Below are positions 10,055-19,116 of a DNA stretch of 64,000 nt, in pieces (the stretch's first letter is position 1; every line of letters begins with the position of its first letter). The notes under the pieces are model-generated. The model was not told the origin of the DNA, did no database searches, and saw only the letters and a list, made by a program, of their open reading frames with translations. Source of the stretch: Solibacillus sp. FSL R7-0682 (GTDB lineage Bacteria; Bacillota; Bacilli; Bacillales_A; Planococcaceae). A program made the position numbers and the translations under genes. The DNA lies in NCBI RefSeq assembly GCF_038005985.1, contig NZ_JBBOUI010000001.1, forward strand, positions 2,996,001 to 3,060,000. The letters are read 5' to 3'.

Positions 10055-10957
10055 TTAATGCGTTTTACAAGCTTCGTATAGCCCTTTTTCTTTAATTACT
10101 TTAATTAGTGTTTCACCAATTACTGAAGGTGTTGGAGCTACTTCAATTCCTGCAGCATTCATTGCTTTAATTTTTTCAGCAGCTGTACCTTTACCACCTG
10201 AAATAATTGCGCCTGCATGTCCCATACGCTTCCCTGGAGGTGCTGTTTGCCCACCGATAAACCCAACAACTGGCTTAGTCATATTTGCTTGGATCCACTC
10301 TGCGGCTTCTTCTTCCGCTGTACCACCAATTTCACCAATCATTACAACTGCATATGTTTCTGGATCTTCATTGAATGCTTTTAAACAGTCGATAAAGTTT
10401 GTACCGTTTACTGGGTCACCACCAATACCCACCGCTGTCGTTTGACCGATACCTGATTGTGATAATTGATGTACTGCTTCATACGTCAATGTTCCTGAAC
10501 GAGATACGACACCTACGTGACCTTTCGTATGAATATATCCTGGCATAATACCAATCTTACATTCATCAGCTGTAATAACACCTGGACAGTTTGGTCCTAC
10601 TAATCGTGTCTTTTTGCCTTCCATATAACGCTTTACTTTTACCATATCTAGTACAGGGATATGCTCTGTTATACAGATTGCCATATCAAGCTCTGCATCA
10701 ACTGCTTCAATAATAGCGTCAGCTGCAAATGGCGCTGGAACATAAATGACAGACACATTAGCTCCCGTTGCATCAACTGCTTCAGCTACTGTATTGAATA
10801 CTGGTACACCTTCGATTTCAAGGCCACCTTTACCTGGTGTTACACCAGCAACAATTTTTGTCCCATATTCTAGCATTTGCTTTGTATGGAATAGGGCTGT
10901 TTCCCCAGTAATACCTTGTACAATTACTTTTGTATCTTTGTTAATGAACACGCTCAT
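10055..10957 (-). CDS. sucD: succinyl-CoA synthetase (ADP-forming) alpha subunit
   Basis: TCA-cycle enzyme subunit that binds CoA and carries the phosphohistidine intermediate in the conversion succinyl-CoA + ADP + Pi to succinate + CoA + ATP. The 300-residue protein has the CoA-binding N-terminal fold ([20 protein letters not shown]), [18 protein letters not shown] and the GHAGAII loop with the phosphorylated histidine. The ATG overlaps the sucC stop by four bases (ATGA), so the subunits are translationally coupled, and a terminator follows. Confidence 0.97.
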   Translation of the reverse strand: MSVFINKDTKVIVQGITGETALFHTKQMLEYGTKIVAGVTPGKGGLEIEGVPVFNTVAEAVDATGANVSVIYVPAPFAADAIIEAVDAELDMAICITEHIPVLDMVKVKRYMEGKKTRLVGPNCPGVITADECKIGIMPGYIHTKGHVGVVSRSGTLTYEAVHQLSQSGIGQTTAVGIGGDPVNGTNFIDCLKAFNEDPETYAVVMIGEIGGTAEEEAAEWIQANMTKPVVGFIGGQTAPPGKRMGHAGAIISGGKGTAAEKIKAMNAAGIEVAPTPSVIGETLIKVIKEKGLYEACKTH

Positions 10958-12135
10958 GCCATAACCCCGCCTTCAGCTTCAACTAATTTCACGATTTTTT
11001 GTGCGCCATCCGCCATTGAATCGGCTGCTACGATGTTTAAACCTGATTCATTTAATAATTTTTTACCTAATTCTACGTTTGTTCCTTCTAAACGAACAAC
11101 TAATGGTACAGCTAAGCCAACCTCTTTTGCCGCAGTAATAACCCCTTTAGCAATGATGTCACACTTCATAATACCACCGAAAATATTAACAAAAATTCCT
11201 TTTACATTTTTGTCGGATAAAATAATTTTAAATGCTTCTGTTACTTTTTCTGCCGTTGCACCGCCCCCTACATCTAGGAAGTTAGCAGGTGTTCCGCCAT
11301 AATAACTAATCGTATCCATTGTTGCCATAGCAAGACCAGCACCATTAACCATACAGCCAATATTTCCATCTAAAGAAATATAACTTAAATCATATTTAGA
11401 TGCTTCGATTTCTTTTGGATCCTCTTCATCAAAATCACGTAATTCTACAATATCTTTTTGACGATATAATGCATTAGAATCAAAGTTAAATTTCGCATCT
11501 AATGCCACTACTTTGTCATCGCCTGTTACAACAAGTGGATTAATTTCTACTGTTGATGCATCTTTATCGATAAATGCTTTATATATTCCTAGCATTAAAG
11601 CAACTGCTTTGTTTACTAAATTTGAAGGAATATTCATATTGAATGCCATGCGACGTGCTTGGAAAGGCATTAAGCCTGTCACAGGGTCGATTACTTCTTT
11701 GAAGATTTTTTCAGGATTTGATTCAGCAACTTCTTCAATATCCATGCCGCCTTCTTCAGATCCCATCATCGTTACACGTGAAGTCGCACGGTCAAGTACT
11801 AAACTTAAGTAATACTCTTTTTTTATATCAGAACCTTCTTCTATATAAAGTCGTTTAACTTCTTTCCCTTCAGGACCTGTTTGATGAGTTACTAAAATTT
11901 TACCTAATAATTCTTTTGCATAAGAACGTACTTCATCTAGATTTTTCGCAATTTTAACGCCGCCAGCTTTACCGCGACCACCTGCATGAATTTGTGCTTT
12001 AACTACTGTAACATTCGTACCTAATTCCTTTGCTACCTTTACTGCTTCATCTGGTGAAAATGCTACACTCCCCTTTGGAACAGCTACACCATATTTTCTT
12101 AATATTTCTTTCCCTTGATACTCATGGATATTCAT
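10954..12135 (-). CDS. sucC: succinyl-CoA synthetase (ADP-forming) beta subunit
   Basis: ATP-grasp subunit that binds nucleotide and succinate. The start at [16 protein letters not shown] is the universal family N-terminus and is preceded by GGGAGG at seven bases; an upstream in-frame ATG adds 20 unrelated residues and was not used. The ATP-grasp core includes [15 protein letters not shown]. The C-terminal half has [15 protein letters not shown] and [16 protein letters not shown]. It is 393 residues, slightly longer than the usual 385-390. It overlaps sucD by four bases. A probable promoter and a CRP/FNR-type palindrome lie 105-160 bases upstream. Confidence 0.96.
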   Translation of the reverse strand: MNIHEYQGKEILRKYGVAVPKGSVAFSPDEAVKVAKELGTNVTVVKAQIHAGGRGKAGGVKIAKNLDEVRSYAKELLGKILVTHQTGPEGKEVKRLYIEEGSDIKKEYYLSLVLDRATSRVTMMGSEEGGMDIEEVAESNPEKIFKEVIDPVTGLMPFQARRMAFNMNIPSNLVNKAVALMLGIYKAFIDKDASTVEINPLVVTGDDKVVALDAKFNFDSNALYRQKDIVELRDFDEEDPKEIEASKYDLSYISLDGNIGCMVNGAGLAMATMDTISYYGGTPANFLDVGGGATAEKVTEAFKIILSDKNVKGIFVNIFGGIMKCDIIAKGVITAAKEVGLAVPLVVRLEGTNVELGKKLLNESGLNIVAADSMADGAQKIVKLVEAEGGVMA

Positions 12136-12243
12136 GATACATCCTCCCATCGGACATTTGGAAATTATTCTACTAACATAATCTATTTTAAACAATAATT
12201 CTGATAATGTCTATATTTGTCACACATGCAAGTTTTACTTTAT

Positions 12244-12272
12244 TTTATGTCGAAAAATTCTCCTTCCGTCAA
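12244..12272 (-). promoter_or_regulatory. putative sigma-A promoter of sucCD
   Basis: On the minus strand TTGACG (12267-12272) is followed 17 bases later by CATAAA (12244-12249); TAAAAT (12242-12247) is an alternative -10 at 19 bases. This is the best -35 in the gap, and it sits just downstream of the 12281-12296 palindrome. Confidence 0.45.
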
Positions 12273-12280
12273 TTCATTTA

Positions 12281-12296
12281 TGTGATGTATTTCACA
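12281..12296. promoter_or_regulatory. CRP/FNR-type palindrome upstream of sucCD
   Basis: TGTGATGTATTTCACA fits TGTGA-N6-TCACA, the site used by B. subtilis Fnr and by CRP-family regulators generally. Its centre is about 50 bases upstream of the expected transcription start of the putative sucCD promoter, a position compatible with regulation. No regulator gene of this family is in the window. Confidence 0.5.
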
Positions 12297-12402
12297 TACC
12301 TATTTACCATGCAATAATGTTACAAAACGTTGTCTTCATAAAGCTTGTATTTCTCTGCATCCTTATACGATTTCTACCTAGTTATTGTCTCTAATTAAAC
12401 AA

Positions 12403-12438
12403 TAAGAAAAACAGTAAACTACTTTAAAAGTTTACTGT
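12403..12438 (-). terminator. rho-independent terminator of ylqG-ylqH
   Basis: ACAGTAAACT (12411-12420) pairs with AGTTTACTGT (12429-12438), with a T-rich tail on the minus strand. The hairpin begins inside the last codons of ylqH, so the stop codon lies within the terminator. Confidence 0.85.
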
Positions 12439-12730
12439 TCTTCTCGTCTAATGATACTTTATGCTTTTCATCTAAATGATAAATAAATGCAAATACTTCT
12501 GCGACCGCTTGATATAATTCTTCAGGTATAGAGGTGTTTAAATCTAGTTGCCCCAATAACTCAATAAGATTGGGATCCTCGTAAACTGGTACTTCGTGAA
12601 GAGATGCTTGCTCTAAAATATTTTCGGCAATTTTCCCCTTCCCTTTCGCCACAATTGTCGGACCATTACTTTTTGCCGAATCATAGGATAGTGCAATTGC
12701 CTCTTTCCGTACGTATTTTTTCTCGCTCAT
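12419..12730 (-). CDS. ylqH: FlhB-like C-terminal-domain protein (YlqH family)
   Basis: A 103-residue soluble protein matching the cytoplasmic, substrate-switch domain of FlhB/EscU export proteins. It runs YVRKEAIALSYDS...GPTIVAKGKGKIAENILEQASLHEVPVYEDPNLIELLGQLDL...IPEELYQAVAEVFAFIY. The transmembrane half of FlhB is absent, and the self-cleaving NPTH motif is not present (SNGPT at the equivalent place). The family role is unknown; partnership with the FliK-like YlqG upstream, which overlaps it by four bases, suggests a shared function related to or derived from flagellar export. Both lie outside the fla/che operon, as in B. subtilis. Confidence 0.8.
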   Translation of the reverse strand: MSEKKYVRKEAIALSYDSAKSNGPTIVAKGKGKIAENILEQASLHEVPVYEDPNLIELLGQLDLNTSIPEELYQAVAEVFAFIYHLDEKHKVSLDEKNSKLLK

Positions 12731-14643
12731 ACTCGGATATCCACACCGCCTTGCTGTTCATCCGGCTTTGAATCTTTTGTGACAGTTTTTCCTCCTTGTT
12801 CACCAAAAGGCTTAATGAAAACACCGGATAAAATATATTCCTTATCAGCTAGGCCATTTTTTAATGAAGCTTTTAAAGAACTAGCCAATAACTCTAAATT
12901 CGGTAAATCATTATATACATTGAGCGTGACAACTCGATTTTGAACTTGCATATCAATGACCGTTTGTTGCAACGATTCCATATTCAAATAAAATAAAATG
13001 CGCGCAAAATTTGCATCAATTTTCCCATCATCTTTCATTCGACCATTCCATTGAAGAGTCGCATCCATCTTTTTACCGAAAAACTCTAATGGCACTTGCA
13101 TTATTAACTGATGCTGATGGCCATTTTCACTTGATAGAAGTTGCATCCCGTTAAGTCTTCCCATAACTATCTCTGCCGCATCACGAAGAGGAGTCGGTGT
13201 TTGCATATCTTGAATAAGCGCCAGAAGCTGTGGTTTTAATTGTTGAGCGATTGCCTGCACATCTCCCGCTTTACTTGCTAATGTAGCTTCATAGCTTACG
13301 CCAAGCCCTTTTAACACTGTTTTAATTGCTTGCTCCATTGCACGGCTATCTGCTGATGATTGCACTTGAGCTTCTGCTTGCGTTAGTGCGCTCTGTAATT
13401 GGGGCTGTGGGCTATCAGTTGCTACTTTCACGAGATTTCTTAGCAAGTGATCATTTATTTGAACATTACTATCTAGCTTAATTAGCGAGAGTAGTTGATC
13501 TTTGGCGGATATTCCTTGCTCATTTTGTGTAAATAATCGAGACGATGCTTGTTCACTATAGGCTTTTATTAGTTGTTCTTGTAGTTGATTTGTAAATACG
13601 TGTATCGCTTGTTTAGAAGGTGGAATTTGTACAAAACGATTCAGTAATTGGTTCAGTTGCTCTTTTTGTGAAGTATGTAATAAACGATCATTGTTAATCC
13701 ATTCACGTACTTGTTCAATAATCTGATTGCTTTGCGCAGGAGTCGTTTGCACGACTTGCTGAAGCATTTGGCCTGCTTGTATAGGTAGTGAACTTGGTTG
13801 AACTGAACTCCCTAATGGAGCTTGTGCGCGTTGTTGATTCACTGTTTGCCAGTTTTGTAAATTCGTATTTTGCGGTAAAATTCCCGCTTCTTTTAATAAA
13901 GCTAACTGCTGTAATTTAGTCGCCAAAGGAGTAGATGGATTTGTTAATAGTTGCGTCGCCTTTGCAAGTAAAACGCCGCCTGTCTCATTATTAAGTGGCT
14001 TTGCTAATTGGTCCAGTTGTTGCAATATAGTGTTCTTCAGACTTTCATTACCACCTGTTTGTGTAGCAAGAAGCTGGGCTAAATTCATTAAATTTGCTGA
14101 CATACCATCTGTCTTCGCACCTTGCGTCAATGCTTGAAACACTGTATTTGTAAAAGGCATTTTAAGTTCAACCATACGCTGTAATGCTTGCAGAGCATCC
14201 TGTTTTTGTATACCCTCTGGTAAGTTTTTCATCCAGCTTTCTGCAGTTAATAACTGCTCCTTAGAAATAGGTAGTTGCGCCTTCATAAAATGTGATAAAA
14301 CTTGCTGCATTTCTGGAGTCTTTGGTAAATTCATCGTCTCAAGTAATTGATTCATTTGCTGTGTATTAGTCATTGTTTGAGACATAGGACCTGTAACAAC
14401 TTTTAATTCTGTTTGTGGATTTGTAGCTGTTACTTGAAAAAAATGCGTATCTCCTACTTTTAATGGCACTTCCAATTTCGCCATTAACTTTTGCCCACCA
14501 ACTTGTACTTCTGCCATTTGATTTGGATAAAGCTGCTTTATTGAGCCATGAAACACTTGATCTTGACGTAACGCAAGTACTTGATTATTAGTCGTTGTTT
14601 GTTGCGTATTTACCAGTATCGGATTAAATGAGGTTGAAGTCAT
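12727..14643 (-). CDS. ylqG: FliK-like glutamine-rich protein (YlqG family)
   Basis: A 638-residue protein of unknown function. The N-terminal two thirds are rich in Gln, Leu, Thr and Asn, with many predicted helices and low complexity, resembling the flexible part of hook-length rulers. The C-terminal part, about residues 500-610, contains LIMQVPLEFFGKKMDATLQWNG and VTLNVYNDLPNLELLASSL, reminiscent of a FliK C-terminal domain. It is longer than the B. subtilis YlqG I recall (about 465). The start at MTSTSFNPILV has GGGAG seven bases upstream; the ATG seven codons earlier lies inside rnhB. It overlaps ylqH by four bases. Confidence 0.75.
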   Translation of the reverse strand: MTSTSFNPILVNTQQTTTNNQVLALRQDQVFHGSIKQLYPNQMAEVQVGGQKLMAKLEVPLKVGDTHFFQVTATNPQTELKVVTGPMSQTMTNTQQMNQLLETMNLPKTPEMQQVLSHFMKAQLPISKEQLLTAESWMKNLPEGIQKQDALQALQRMVELKMPFTNTVFQALTQGAKTDGMSANLMNLAQLLATQTGGNESLKNTILQQLDQLAKPLNNETGGVLLAKATQLLTNPSTPLATKLQQLALLKEAGILPQNTNLQNWQTVNQQRAQAPLGSSVQPSSLPIQAGQMLQQVVQTTPAQSNQIIEQVREWINNDRLLHTSQKEQLNQLLNRFVQIPPSKQAIHVFTNQLQEQLIKAYSEQASSRLFTQNEQGISAKDQLLSLIKLDSNVQINDHLLRNLVKVATDSPQPQLQSALTQAEAQVQSSADSRAMEQAIKTVLKGLGVSYEATLASKAGDVQAIAQQLKPQLLALIQDMQTPTPLRDAAEIVMGRLNGMQLLSSENGHQHQLIMQVPLEFFGKKMDATLQWNGRMKDDGKIDANFARILFYLNMESLQQTVIDMQVQNRVVTLNVYNDLPNLELLASSLKASLKNGLADKEYILSGVFIKPFGEQGGKTVTKDSKPDEQQGGVDIRV

Positions 14644-14647
14644 TTCA

Positions 14648-15421
14648 TCACTCCCTTTTTTCAATCATAGTCTTAATTGGTTCAAATGTTCTTCTGTGGT
14701 GAATGGTTGGACCAAATTGCTGAAGCGCTTCTAAGTGCTGTTTCGTACCGTACCCTGAATGTTGTGCAAATCCATATTCAGGGTACTTACCATCAAGATC
14801 TTCCATATAATGGTCTCGAGCCGTTTTTGCCAAAATAGATGCGGCTGCAATGGCCAAACTTTGTGCATCTCCTTTAATAATCGATGCTTGCGGAATATTT
14901 GTGTGAAGTGTCATCGCATCCGCTAAAATAAAATCGGGTGTCACTTCTAACCCTTCAATACTTTTTAACATGGATTGTCGAGTAGCCTCATATATATTAA
15001 GTCGATCAATTTCATCGGCACTTTGGAAATGAATCGAATAATACAATGCATGTTCTTTTATAAGATCTGCATATTCGTTGCGCTTTTCTTTTGATAATTG
15101 CTTCGAATCATTTACCCCTAATAAGGCTTCACAATAATTTGGCAAAATGACCGCCGCCGTAACAACTGGCCCTGCTAATGGACCGCGGCCGGCCTCATCT
15201 GTACCAGCAATAAACGCATCAGGACGTGGCAAATAAGATGCATCAAAATCAAGTTTTTCAAGATGTTTCACTCGCTGTTGTTCGATTTTATCAAGGCGTT
15301 TTTGAAACTGTGTCCATGCTTTTATAACACCGTTTCGTTCATCCTGTTCAATTTCTACCATCCAAGGCTCTACTTGCTGTGCCTCTTTTAAAGCTACTGT
15401 AATTTCTTTAATTGTCTTCAT
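14648..15421 (-). CDS. rnhB: ribonuclease HII
   Basis: Removes ribonucleotides and RNA-DNA junctions from DNA. The 257-residue protein has the acidic active-site motifs of the family: AGTDEAGRGPLAGPVV, DSKQLSKEKR and LADAMTL, plus the C-terminal SGYGTKQHLEALQQFGPT block. The longer N-terminal region, about 70 residues before the first motif, is normal for Bacillales RnhB. The start at MKTIKEI is chosen because GGAGAG precedes it by about five bases; an ATG seven codons earlier has no site. It ends four bases before ylqG. Confidence 0.93.
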   Translation of the reverse strand: MKTIKEITVALKEAQQVEPWMVEIEQDERNGVIKAWTQFQKRLDKIEQQRVKHLEKLDFDASYLPRPDAFIAGTDEAGRGPLAGPVVTAAVILPNYCEALLGVNDSKQLSKEKRNEYADLIKEHALYYSIHFQSADEIDRLNIYEATRQSMLKSIEGLEVTPDFILADAMTLHTNIPQASIIKGDAQSLAIAAASILAKTARDHYMEDLDGKYPEYGFAQHSGYGTKQHLEALQQFGPTIHHRRTFEPIKTMIEKRE

Positions 15422-15474
15422 AGTTCTCTCCATGTCATTCATTACTTGTTATATCGGTTTATTTTTATATTATA

Positions 15475-15512
15475 AAAGAAAAACCTTCTCCACGAACGTG
15501 AAAAAGGTTTTG
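15475..15512 (-). terminator. rho-independent terminator of rbgA
   Basis: AAAACCTT...CACG (15479-15494) pairs with CGTG...AAGGTTTT (15497-15511), with T-rich sequence after it on the minus strand. It separates rbgA from rnhB. Confidence 0.8.
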
Positions 15513-15516
15513 ACTA

Positions 15517-16464
15517 TTATTGTTCTTGTTTACGTTGACGACGCATTTCAGCATTTTTCTGACGTCGTTCTTCGTTTTCTTTTTCGATTGCTTCAGCTAG
15601 CTGTTCTTTTTCAATTTGCTCGTCCACAAAATCAAAGGTTAGCTTCCCTAAATTTTGATCACGAATATCACGTACGATTAAAAGCGCTACTTGATCGTAA
15701 TCGATTTCTCCACCATGACCGAATACACGACGTAGCTTTCCGATATGATCAAAGGTTTCCACTAAATCTTCGGAAACAGCGGTAAGCTTATAGCGTTCTT
15801 CCATACGTTGTGGGTAATGGAGTGCTAAAAAACGCAACCCATAAACGGCTAAATCCTCCATATTTGTAATCGTATCTTTAATCGCTCCTGTTAATGCTAA
15901 TTTATAACCTACCAGTTGATCTTCAAACTTTGGCCATAAAATTCCTGGTGTATCAAGTAGCTCAATTTCTTTTCCTACTTTAATCCATTGCTGCGCCTTT
16001 GTAACACCGGGTGTATTTCCTGTTTTCGCTAAATTCTTTTTGGCTAATCGATTAATTAATGTCGATTTACCTACGTTTGGAATTCCAACAATCATTGCAC
16101 GAATGGCGCGAGGCTTCATACCCTTTGCCTTCATACGCGCCCATTTATCAGCTAAAATTTCTTGTGCAGCTTTCGTAACAGCCTGTAGTCCTTTACCTTC
16201 TAATGAATTTATAGCAACCGCTTTGAAGCCACGCTCATCAAAATATTGAATCCAGCGACGTGTTTCCTGCTCATCAGCCATATCTTGTTTATTTAATATA
16301 AGTAATCTCGGTTTTTGATGGATTACTTCATCAATCATTGGATTTCTTGAAGACATAGGTAGGCGAGCGTCTACCAATTCAAATACTATATCAACTAATT
16401 TTAAGCTTTCTGATACTTGGCGACGCGCTTTGGCCATATGTCCAGGGAACCATTGGATTGTCAT
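15517..16464 (-). CDS. rbgA: ribosome biogenesis GTPase RbgA (YlqF)
   Basis: Essential circularly permuted GTPase that drives a late step of 50S maturation. The G motifs appear in permuted order: NKQD at residues 58-61 (G4), GIPNVGKS at 127-134 (G1) and DTPG at 171-174 (G3). The N-terminus [16 protein letters not shown] is the family signature. The C-terminal domain ends in a Lys/Arg/Glu-rich tail, giving 315 residues against about 282 in B. subtilis, the extra part being this charged tail. AGGAGGG precedes the ATG by eight bases. A terminator-like hairpin lies between it and lepB (16500-16533), so expression may depend on read-through. Confidence 0.95.
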   Translation of the reverse strand: MTIQWFPGHMAKARRQVSESLKLVDIVFELVDARLPMSSRNPMIDEVIHQKPRLLILNKQDMADEQETRRWIQYFDERGFKAVAINSLEGKGLQAVTKAAQEILADKWARMKAKGMKPRAIRAMIVGIPNVGKSTLINRLAKKNLAKTGNTPGVTKAQQWIKVGKEIELLDTPGILWPKFEDQLVGYKLALTGAIKDTITNMEDLAVYGLRFLALHYPQRMEERYKLTAVSEDLVETFDHIGKLRRVFGHGGEIDYDQVALLIVRDIRDQNLGKLTFDFVDEQIEKEQLAEAIEKENEERRQKNAEMRRQRKQEQ

Positions 16465-16499
16465 ATAAAAAACCCTCCTATCAATTTGTTTAATAACCA

Positions 16500-16533
16500 G
16501 AAAAAATGAGGAGATTATGATAACCTCCTCATT
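16500..16533 (-). terminator. terminator or attenuator between lepB and rbgA
   Basis: ATGAGGAG (16506-16513) pairs with CTCCTCAT (16525-16532). Six Ts follow on the minus strand, 36 bases before the rbgA ATG. It could end lepB transcripts or act as an attenuator for rbgA, since folded sequence lies just upstream (16537-16612). Confidence 0.75.
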
Positions 16534-16536
16534 CAT

Positions 16537-16612
16537 CGTTTATCCCGTATTACGGGCAGTAGGAAAGCTAACAATCCACAGGAATACCCCACAGATTGAC
16601 GTTTCACTTTAT
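16537..16612 (-). ncRNA. candidate structured leader upstream of rbgA
   Basis: On the minus strand the lepB-rbgA gap holds CAATC...GATTG closing a G/C-rich internal segment, then a near-perfect CCCGTAATACGGG hairpin, then the T-tailed hairpin at 16500-16533. I do not recognise a named riboswitch or ribosomal-protein leader. It is listed because folded elements before a terminator ahead of a ribosome-assembly gene resemble an attenuator. Confidence 0.3.
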
Positions 16613-17176
16613 TTATTTCACGATTTCAATTTCATTTAAAGGCCAAAAAATAATACTAGTATTTCCTACTATTTCTTCTACTGGGACAATCCCAATATGA
16701 CGACTATCTTTACTAAAACGGCGGTTATCCCCCATTACAAATACATAGCCTTCTGGTATAACATCAAGTGATGGATCAATATCCTTTAACGAAAAATCGC
16801 CCGTAAGATTTCCTTCACTAATTTGTGCTTTGTATGCATCTAAGTATGGCTCCTCAATTGGATCACCATTAATATATAGCTGATCGTCCTTATATTCTAC
16901 ATAGTCACCAGGTACCCCGATGACACGCTTAATATAATCTTTTTGTTCTGGTGCATGGAATACAACAATATCAAAACGCTCTGGTTCACCAATTTTATAA
17001 CTGAATTTATTAACAATCATACGATCTCCATTTTCAAGGGTAGGCATCATCGAATCCCCATCAACTACAATCGGTGTAAATAAAAAGTAACGAATAAATG
17101 CTGCAATCGCAAACGCAATGAGTAGCGCTTTTGTCCATTCCCAAAGCTCATTTTTTTCTTTTTCAGTTTTTTCCAC
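16613..17176 (-). CDS. lepB: type I signal peptidase
   Basis: Membrane-anchored Ser/Lys protease that removes signal peptides from secreted proteins. The 187-residue protein has one N-terminal transmembrane helix (about residues 15-34), catalytic Ser42 in GDSMMPTL and Lys83 in DYIKRVIGVPGD. The box E motif GDNRRFSKDSR is near the C-terminus. This is the short Gram-positive SipS form. The start is GTG, with AGGGGG eight bases upstream; the ATG 18 codons earlier has no site. It lies between rplS and rbgA; I recall a signal peptidase here in some Bacillales but not in B. subtilis. Confidence 0.94.
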   Translation of the reverse strand: MEKTEKEKNELWEWTKALLIAFAIAAFIRYFLFTPIVVDGDSMMPTLENGDRMIVNKFSYKIGEPERFDIVVFHAPEQKDYIKRVIGVPGDYVEYKDDQLYINGDPIEEPYLDAYKAQISEGNLTGDFSLKDIDPSLDVIPEGYVFVMGDNRRFSKDSRHIGIVPVEEIVGNTSIIFWPLNEIEIVK

Positions 17177-17278
17177 GTAGTTATCCCCCTTGCCTATCAC
17201 ACTATATTGTATACGAAATATGTACTTCAAGCAAAAATATAATCTACATTTATTATTATCTTATACATTTATAAACAT

Positions 17279-17307
17279 AACGCGATCTAGTATGAGATCG
17301 CGTTATA
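17279..17307 (+). terminator. hairpin with T-tail facing the plus strand
   Basis: AACGCGATCT pairs with AGATCGCGTT around AGTATG, followed on the plus strand by TATAATTTTTT. On the minus strand the following bases are poor in T. All neighbouring genes run on the minus strand, so this looks like a stop for an antisense transcript or a folded part of the rplS 3' region. Confidence 0.5.
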
Positions 17308-17319
17308 ATTTTTTCTCCG

Positions 17320-17352
17320 ATAAAGAAAGGGACTTGTACGTACAAGCCCCCT
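17320..17352 (-). terminator. rho-independent terminator of rplS
   Basis: On the minus strand GGGGGCTTGTAC pairs with GTACAAGTCCC and is followed by TTTCTTT, directly after the rplS stop. Confidence 0.8.
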
Positions 17353-17364
17353 TCTAAAAAGATC

Positions 17365-17709
17365 TTATCGAATTTCTTTAATACGAGCTGCTTTACCACG
17401 TAGGTTACGTAAGTAGTAAAGTTTAGCACGACGTACTTTACCTTTACGAATAACTTCTAATTTAGCGATTTTTGGAGTGTGTACTGGGAAAGTACGTTCT
17501 ACACCAACGCCGTAAGAAATTTTACGTACTGTGAAAGTTTCGCTAACTCCGCCGCCACGACGTTTGATAACTACACCTTCGAATAATTGGATACGCTCAC
17601 GAGTACCCTCAACAACTTTAACGTGTACCTTAACAGTGTCACCAGGACGGAATGAAGGTAGATCAGAACGTAGTTGTTCTTTTGTGATTTCTGTAATAAT
17701 GTTTGACAT
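17365..17709 (-). CDS. rplS: 50S ribosomal protein L19
   Basis: Large-subunit protein at the 30S-50S interface. The 114-residue sequence is full length and typical: [35 protein letters not shown], then [26 protein letters not shown], then the basic C-terminus [22 protein letters not shown] precedes the ATG. The gene has its own probable promoter and a roughly 90-base leader, which in Bacillus carries a known L19 autoregulatory structure, and it ends in its own terminator. The upstream neighbour is trmD, a common pairing. Confidence 0.98.
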   Translation of the reverse strand: MSNIITEITKEQLRSDLPSFRPGDTVKVHVKVVEGTRERIQLFEGVVIKRRGGGVSETFTVRKISYGVGVERTFPVHTPKIAKLEVIRKGKVRRAKLYYLRNLRGKAARIKEIR

Positions 17710-17796
17710 TATATTCTCTCCTTAGACAGATGCTCTTGCACGCTAAATATTAGCCACAGCGGAACACCGTAATTCAGTGCTTTACATAGAAGCACA
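17710..17796 (-). ncRNA. candidate L19 (rplS) mRNA leader
   Basis: Between the expected transcription start and the rplS ATG the minus strand contains GTGCTT/AAGCAC and GCTAA/TTAGC stem-loops. These are followed by GAGCATCTGTCTAAGGAG, which carries the ribosome binding site. Position, length and the sequence near the binding site resemble the L19 leader family described upstream of Bacillus rplS; I could not run a covariance model. Confidence 0.5.
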
Positions 17797-17802
17797 AATT
17801 GA

Positions 17803-17831
17803 ATCTTATCATATTATTTTTAAGCTTGCAA
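17803..17831 (-). promoter_or_regulatory. putative sigma-A promoter of rplS
   Basis: TTGCAA (17826-17831) and TAAGAT (17803-17808) on the minus strand have a 17-base spacer. They lie just after the trmD stop and upstream of the rplS leader. Confidence 0.5.
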
Positions 17832-17842
17832 GTAGTTTTGCT

Positions 17843-18571
17843 TTACATTTCAGCTTTAATTTTTTCGATGATTTTTAATTGCTTTGGAGTCAATTCTAGC
17901 GCTTCTAAAAGGTCTGGGCGACGCTCTAATGTACGCTTAAATGATTGCTCCTCACGCCATTCTTCAATCTTAGCATGATTGCCTGATAACAAAACATCTG
18001 GTACCTTTAGACCTCTAAAATCAGCTGGACGTGTATAATGAGGGTGCTCTAATAAGCCTGTCGAAAAAGAATCTTGTATATGTGAATCCTGTTGCCCAAG
18101 TACACCCGGTAATAAACGAACAACTGCATCAATTACTGTCATTGCAGGAAGCTCGCCACCCGTTAACACAAAATCTCCAATGGAAATTTCATCGGTCACC
18201 AAATGTTGACGAATACGTTCATCATATCCTTCATAATGACCACATAGGAACACTAAATCTTGCTCCTCTGCAAGCTCCTCAGCCTTCTTTTGCGTGAAGC
18301 GTTCACCTTGTGGGCACATGAGAATAACGCGAGGCTTACGACCTTCTGTGATGGCCTCTACAGCGTTAAACATTGGCTCAGGCTTTAATACCATTCCTGC
18401 ACCACCGCCATATGGGTAATCATCTACTTGTTTATGCTTATTTTCACTAAATTCACGAATATCTGTAACAGTAAGCTCGACTGCTTGTTTTTCTTGTGCT
18501 TTCTTTAAAATAGAGGAGCCGAATACTCCTGTAAACATGTCTGGAAATAAACTTAATACATGGATTTTCAT
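17843..18571 (-). CDS. trmD: tRNA (guanine-37-N1)-methyltransferase TrmD
   Basis: SPOUT-class enzyme that methylates G37 next to the anticodon and prevents +1 frameshifting. The 242-residue protein opens with [13 protein letters not shown] and has [13 protein letters not shown] and [12 protein letters not shown]. The knot region [18 protein letters not shown] is followed by [20 protein letters not shown]. Its ATG overlaps the rimM stop by one base (TAATG), giving tight coupling to the 30S maturation factor, as in most bacteria. Confidence 0.97.
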   Translation of the reverse strand: MKIHVLSLFPDMFTGVFGSSILKKAQEKQAVELTVTDIREFSENKHKQVDDYPYGGGAGMVLKPEPMFNAVEAITEGRKPRVILMCPQGERFTQKKAEELAEEQDLVFLCGHYEGYDERIRQHLVTDEISIGDFVLTGGELPAMTVIDAVVRLLPGVLGQQDSHIQDSFSTGLLEHPHYTRPADFRGLKVPDVLLSGNHAKIEEWREEQSFKRTLERRPDLLEALELTPKQLKIIEKIKAEM

Positions 18572-19089
18572 TATAGTAAGCCATCCATTACGTGAATAAT
18601 GATTTTCTTTTCTTCAACATTAATTTCTTTTACGATGTCCTCAATGTAAGGAATGTAATGCTTTTTGCCACCTGTAGCCTTTACTTCCCATACATCATTT
18701 GCACCTGTTTCTAAAATATCTGTTATAACCCCAATGAGTTCGCCTTCTTCTGAGTACACTTCGCAATCTTTAATTTCGAAATAATAATATTCGTTTTCTT
18801 CTAGTTCATCATCAGCTAGTTGGTCCATCGTTACCTTTAGCATCCCTTCTTTGAAAGGCTCTACTAAATTGATGTTTTCCATACCTTCAAACGTGACTAA
18901 AACAAAATTTTTATGTCGGCGAGAAGAAGCAATTGTTACCCATGTAGGCTTTTTATCATCTTTTTTAAATGCAGCTAATTTTGAACCTACTGCAAAGCGT
19001 TCTTCTTCAAAATCAGTTGTCGATAAAATTCGTAACTCTCCACGAATCCCATGCGTATTGACAATACGTCCAACATTAAACCATTCCAT
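18571..19089 (-). CDS. rimM: 16S rRNA-processing protein RimM
   Basis: Assembly factor for the 30S head that binds S19. The 172-residue protein has the N-terminal RimM barrel ([21 protein letters not shown]) and a C-terminal PRC-barrel ([23 protein letters not shown], then [20 protein letters not shown]). The start at MEWF is chosen because GAGGTGG lies eight to nine bases upstream; a GTG four codons earlier lies inside that site. It overlaps trmD by one base. In B. subtilis ylqD separates khpA and rimM; here only the khpA terminator lies between them. Confidence 0.95.
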   Translation of the reverse strand: MEWFNVGRIVNTHGIRGELRILSTTDFEEERFAVGSKLAAFKKDDKKPTWVTIASSRRHKNFVLVTFEGMENINLVEPFKEGMLKVTMDQLADDELEENEYYYFEIKDCEVYSEEGELIGVITDILETGANDVWEVKATGGKKHYIPYIEDIVKEINVEEKKIIIHVMDGLL

Positions 19090-19116
19090 GTTGTTTACCA
19101 CCTCGTTATTTTATAT

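Noticed and set aside
12361-12400. Possible 18-codon peptide upstream of sucC
   Set aside because: No ribosome binding site and no similarity to any known leader peptide.
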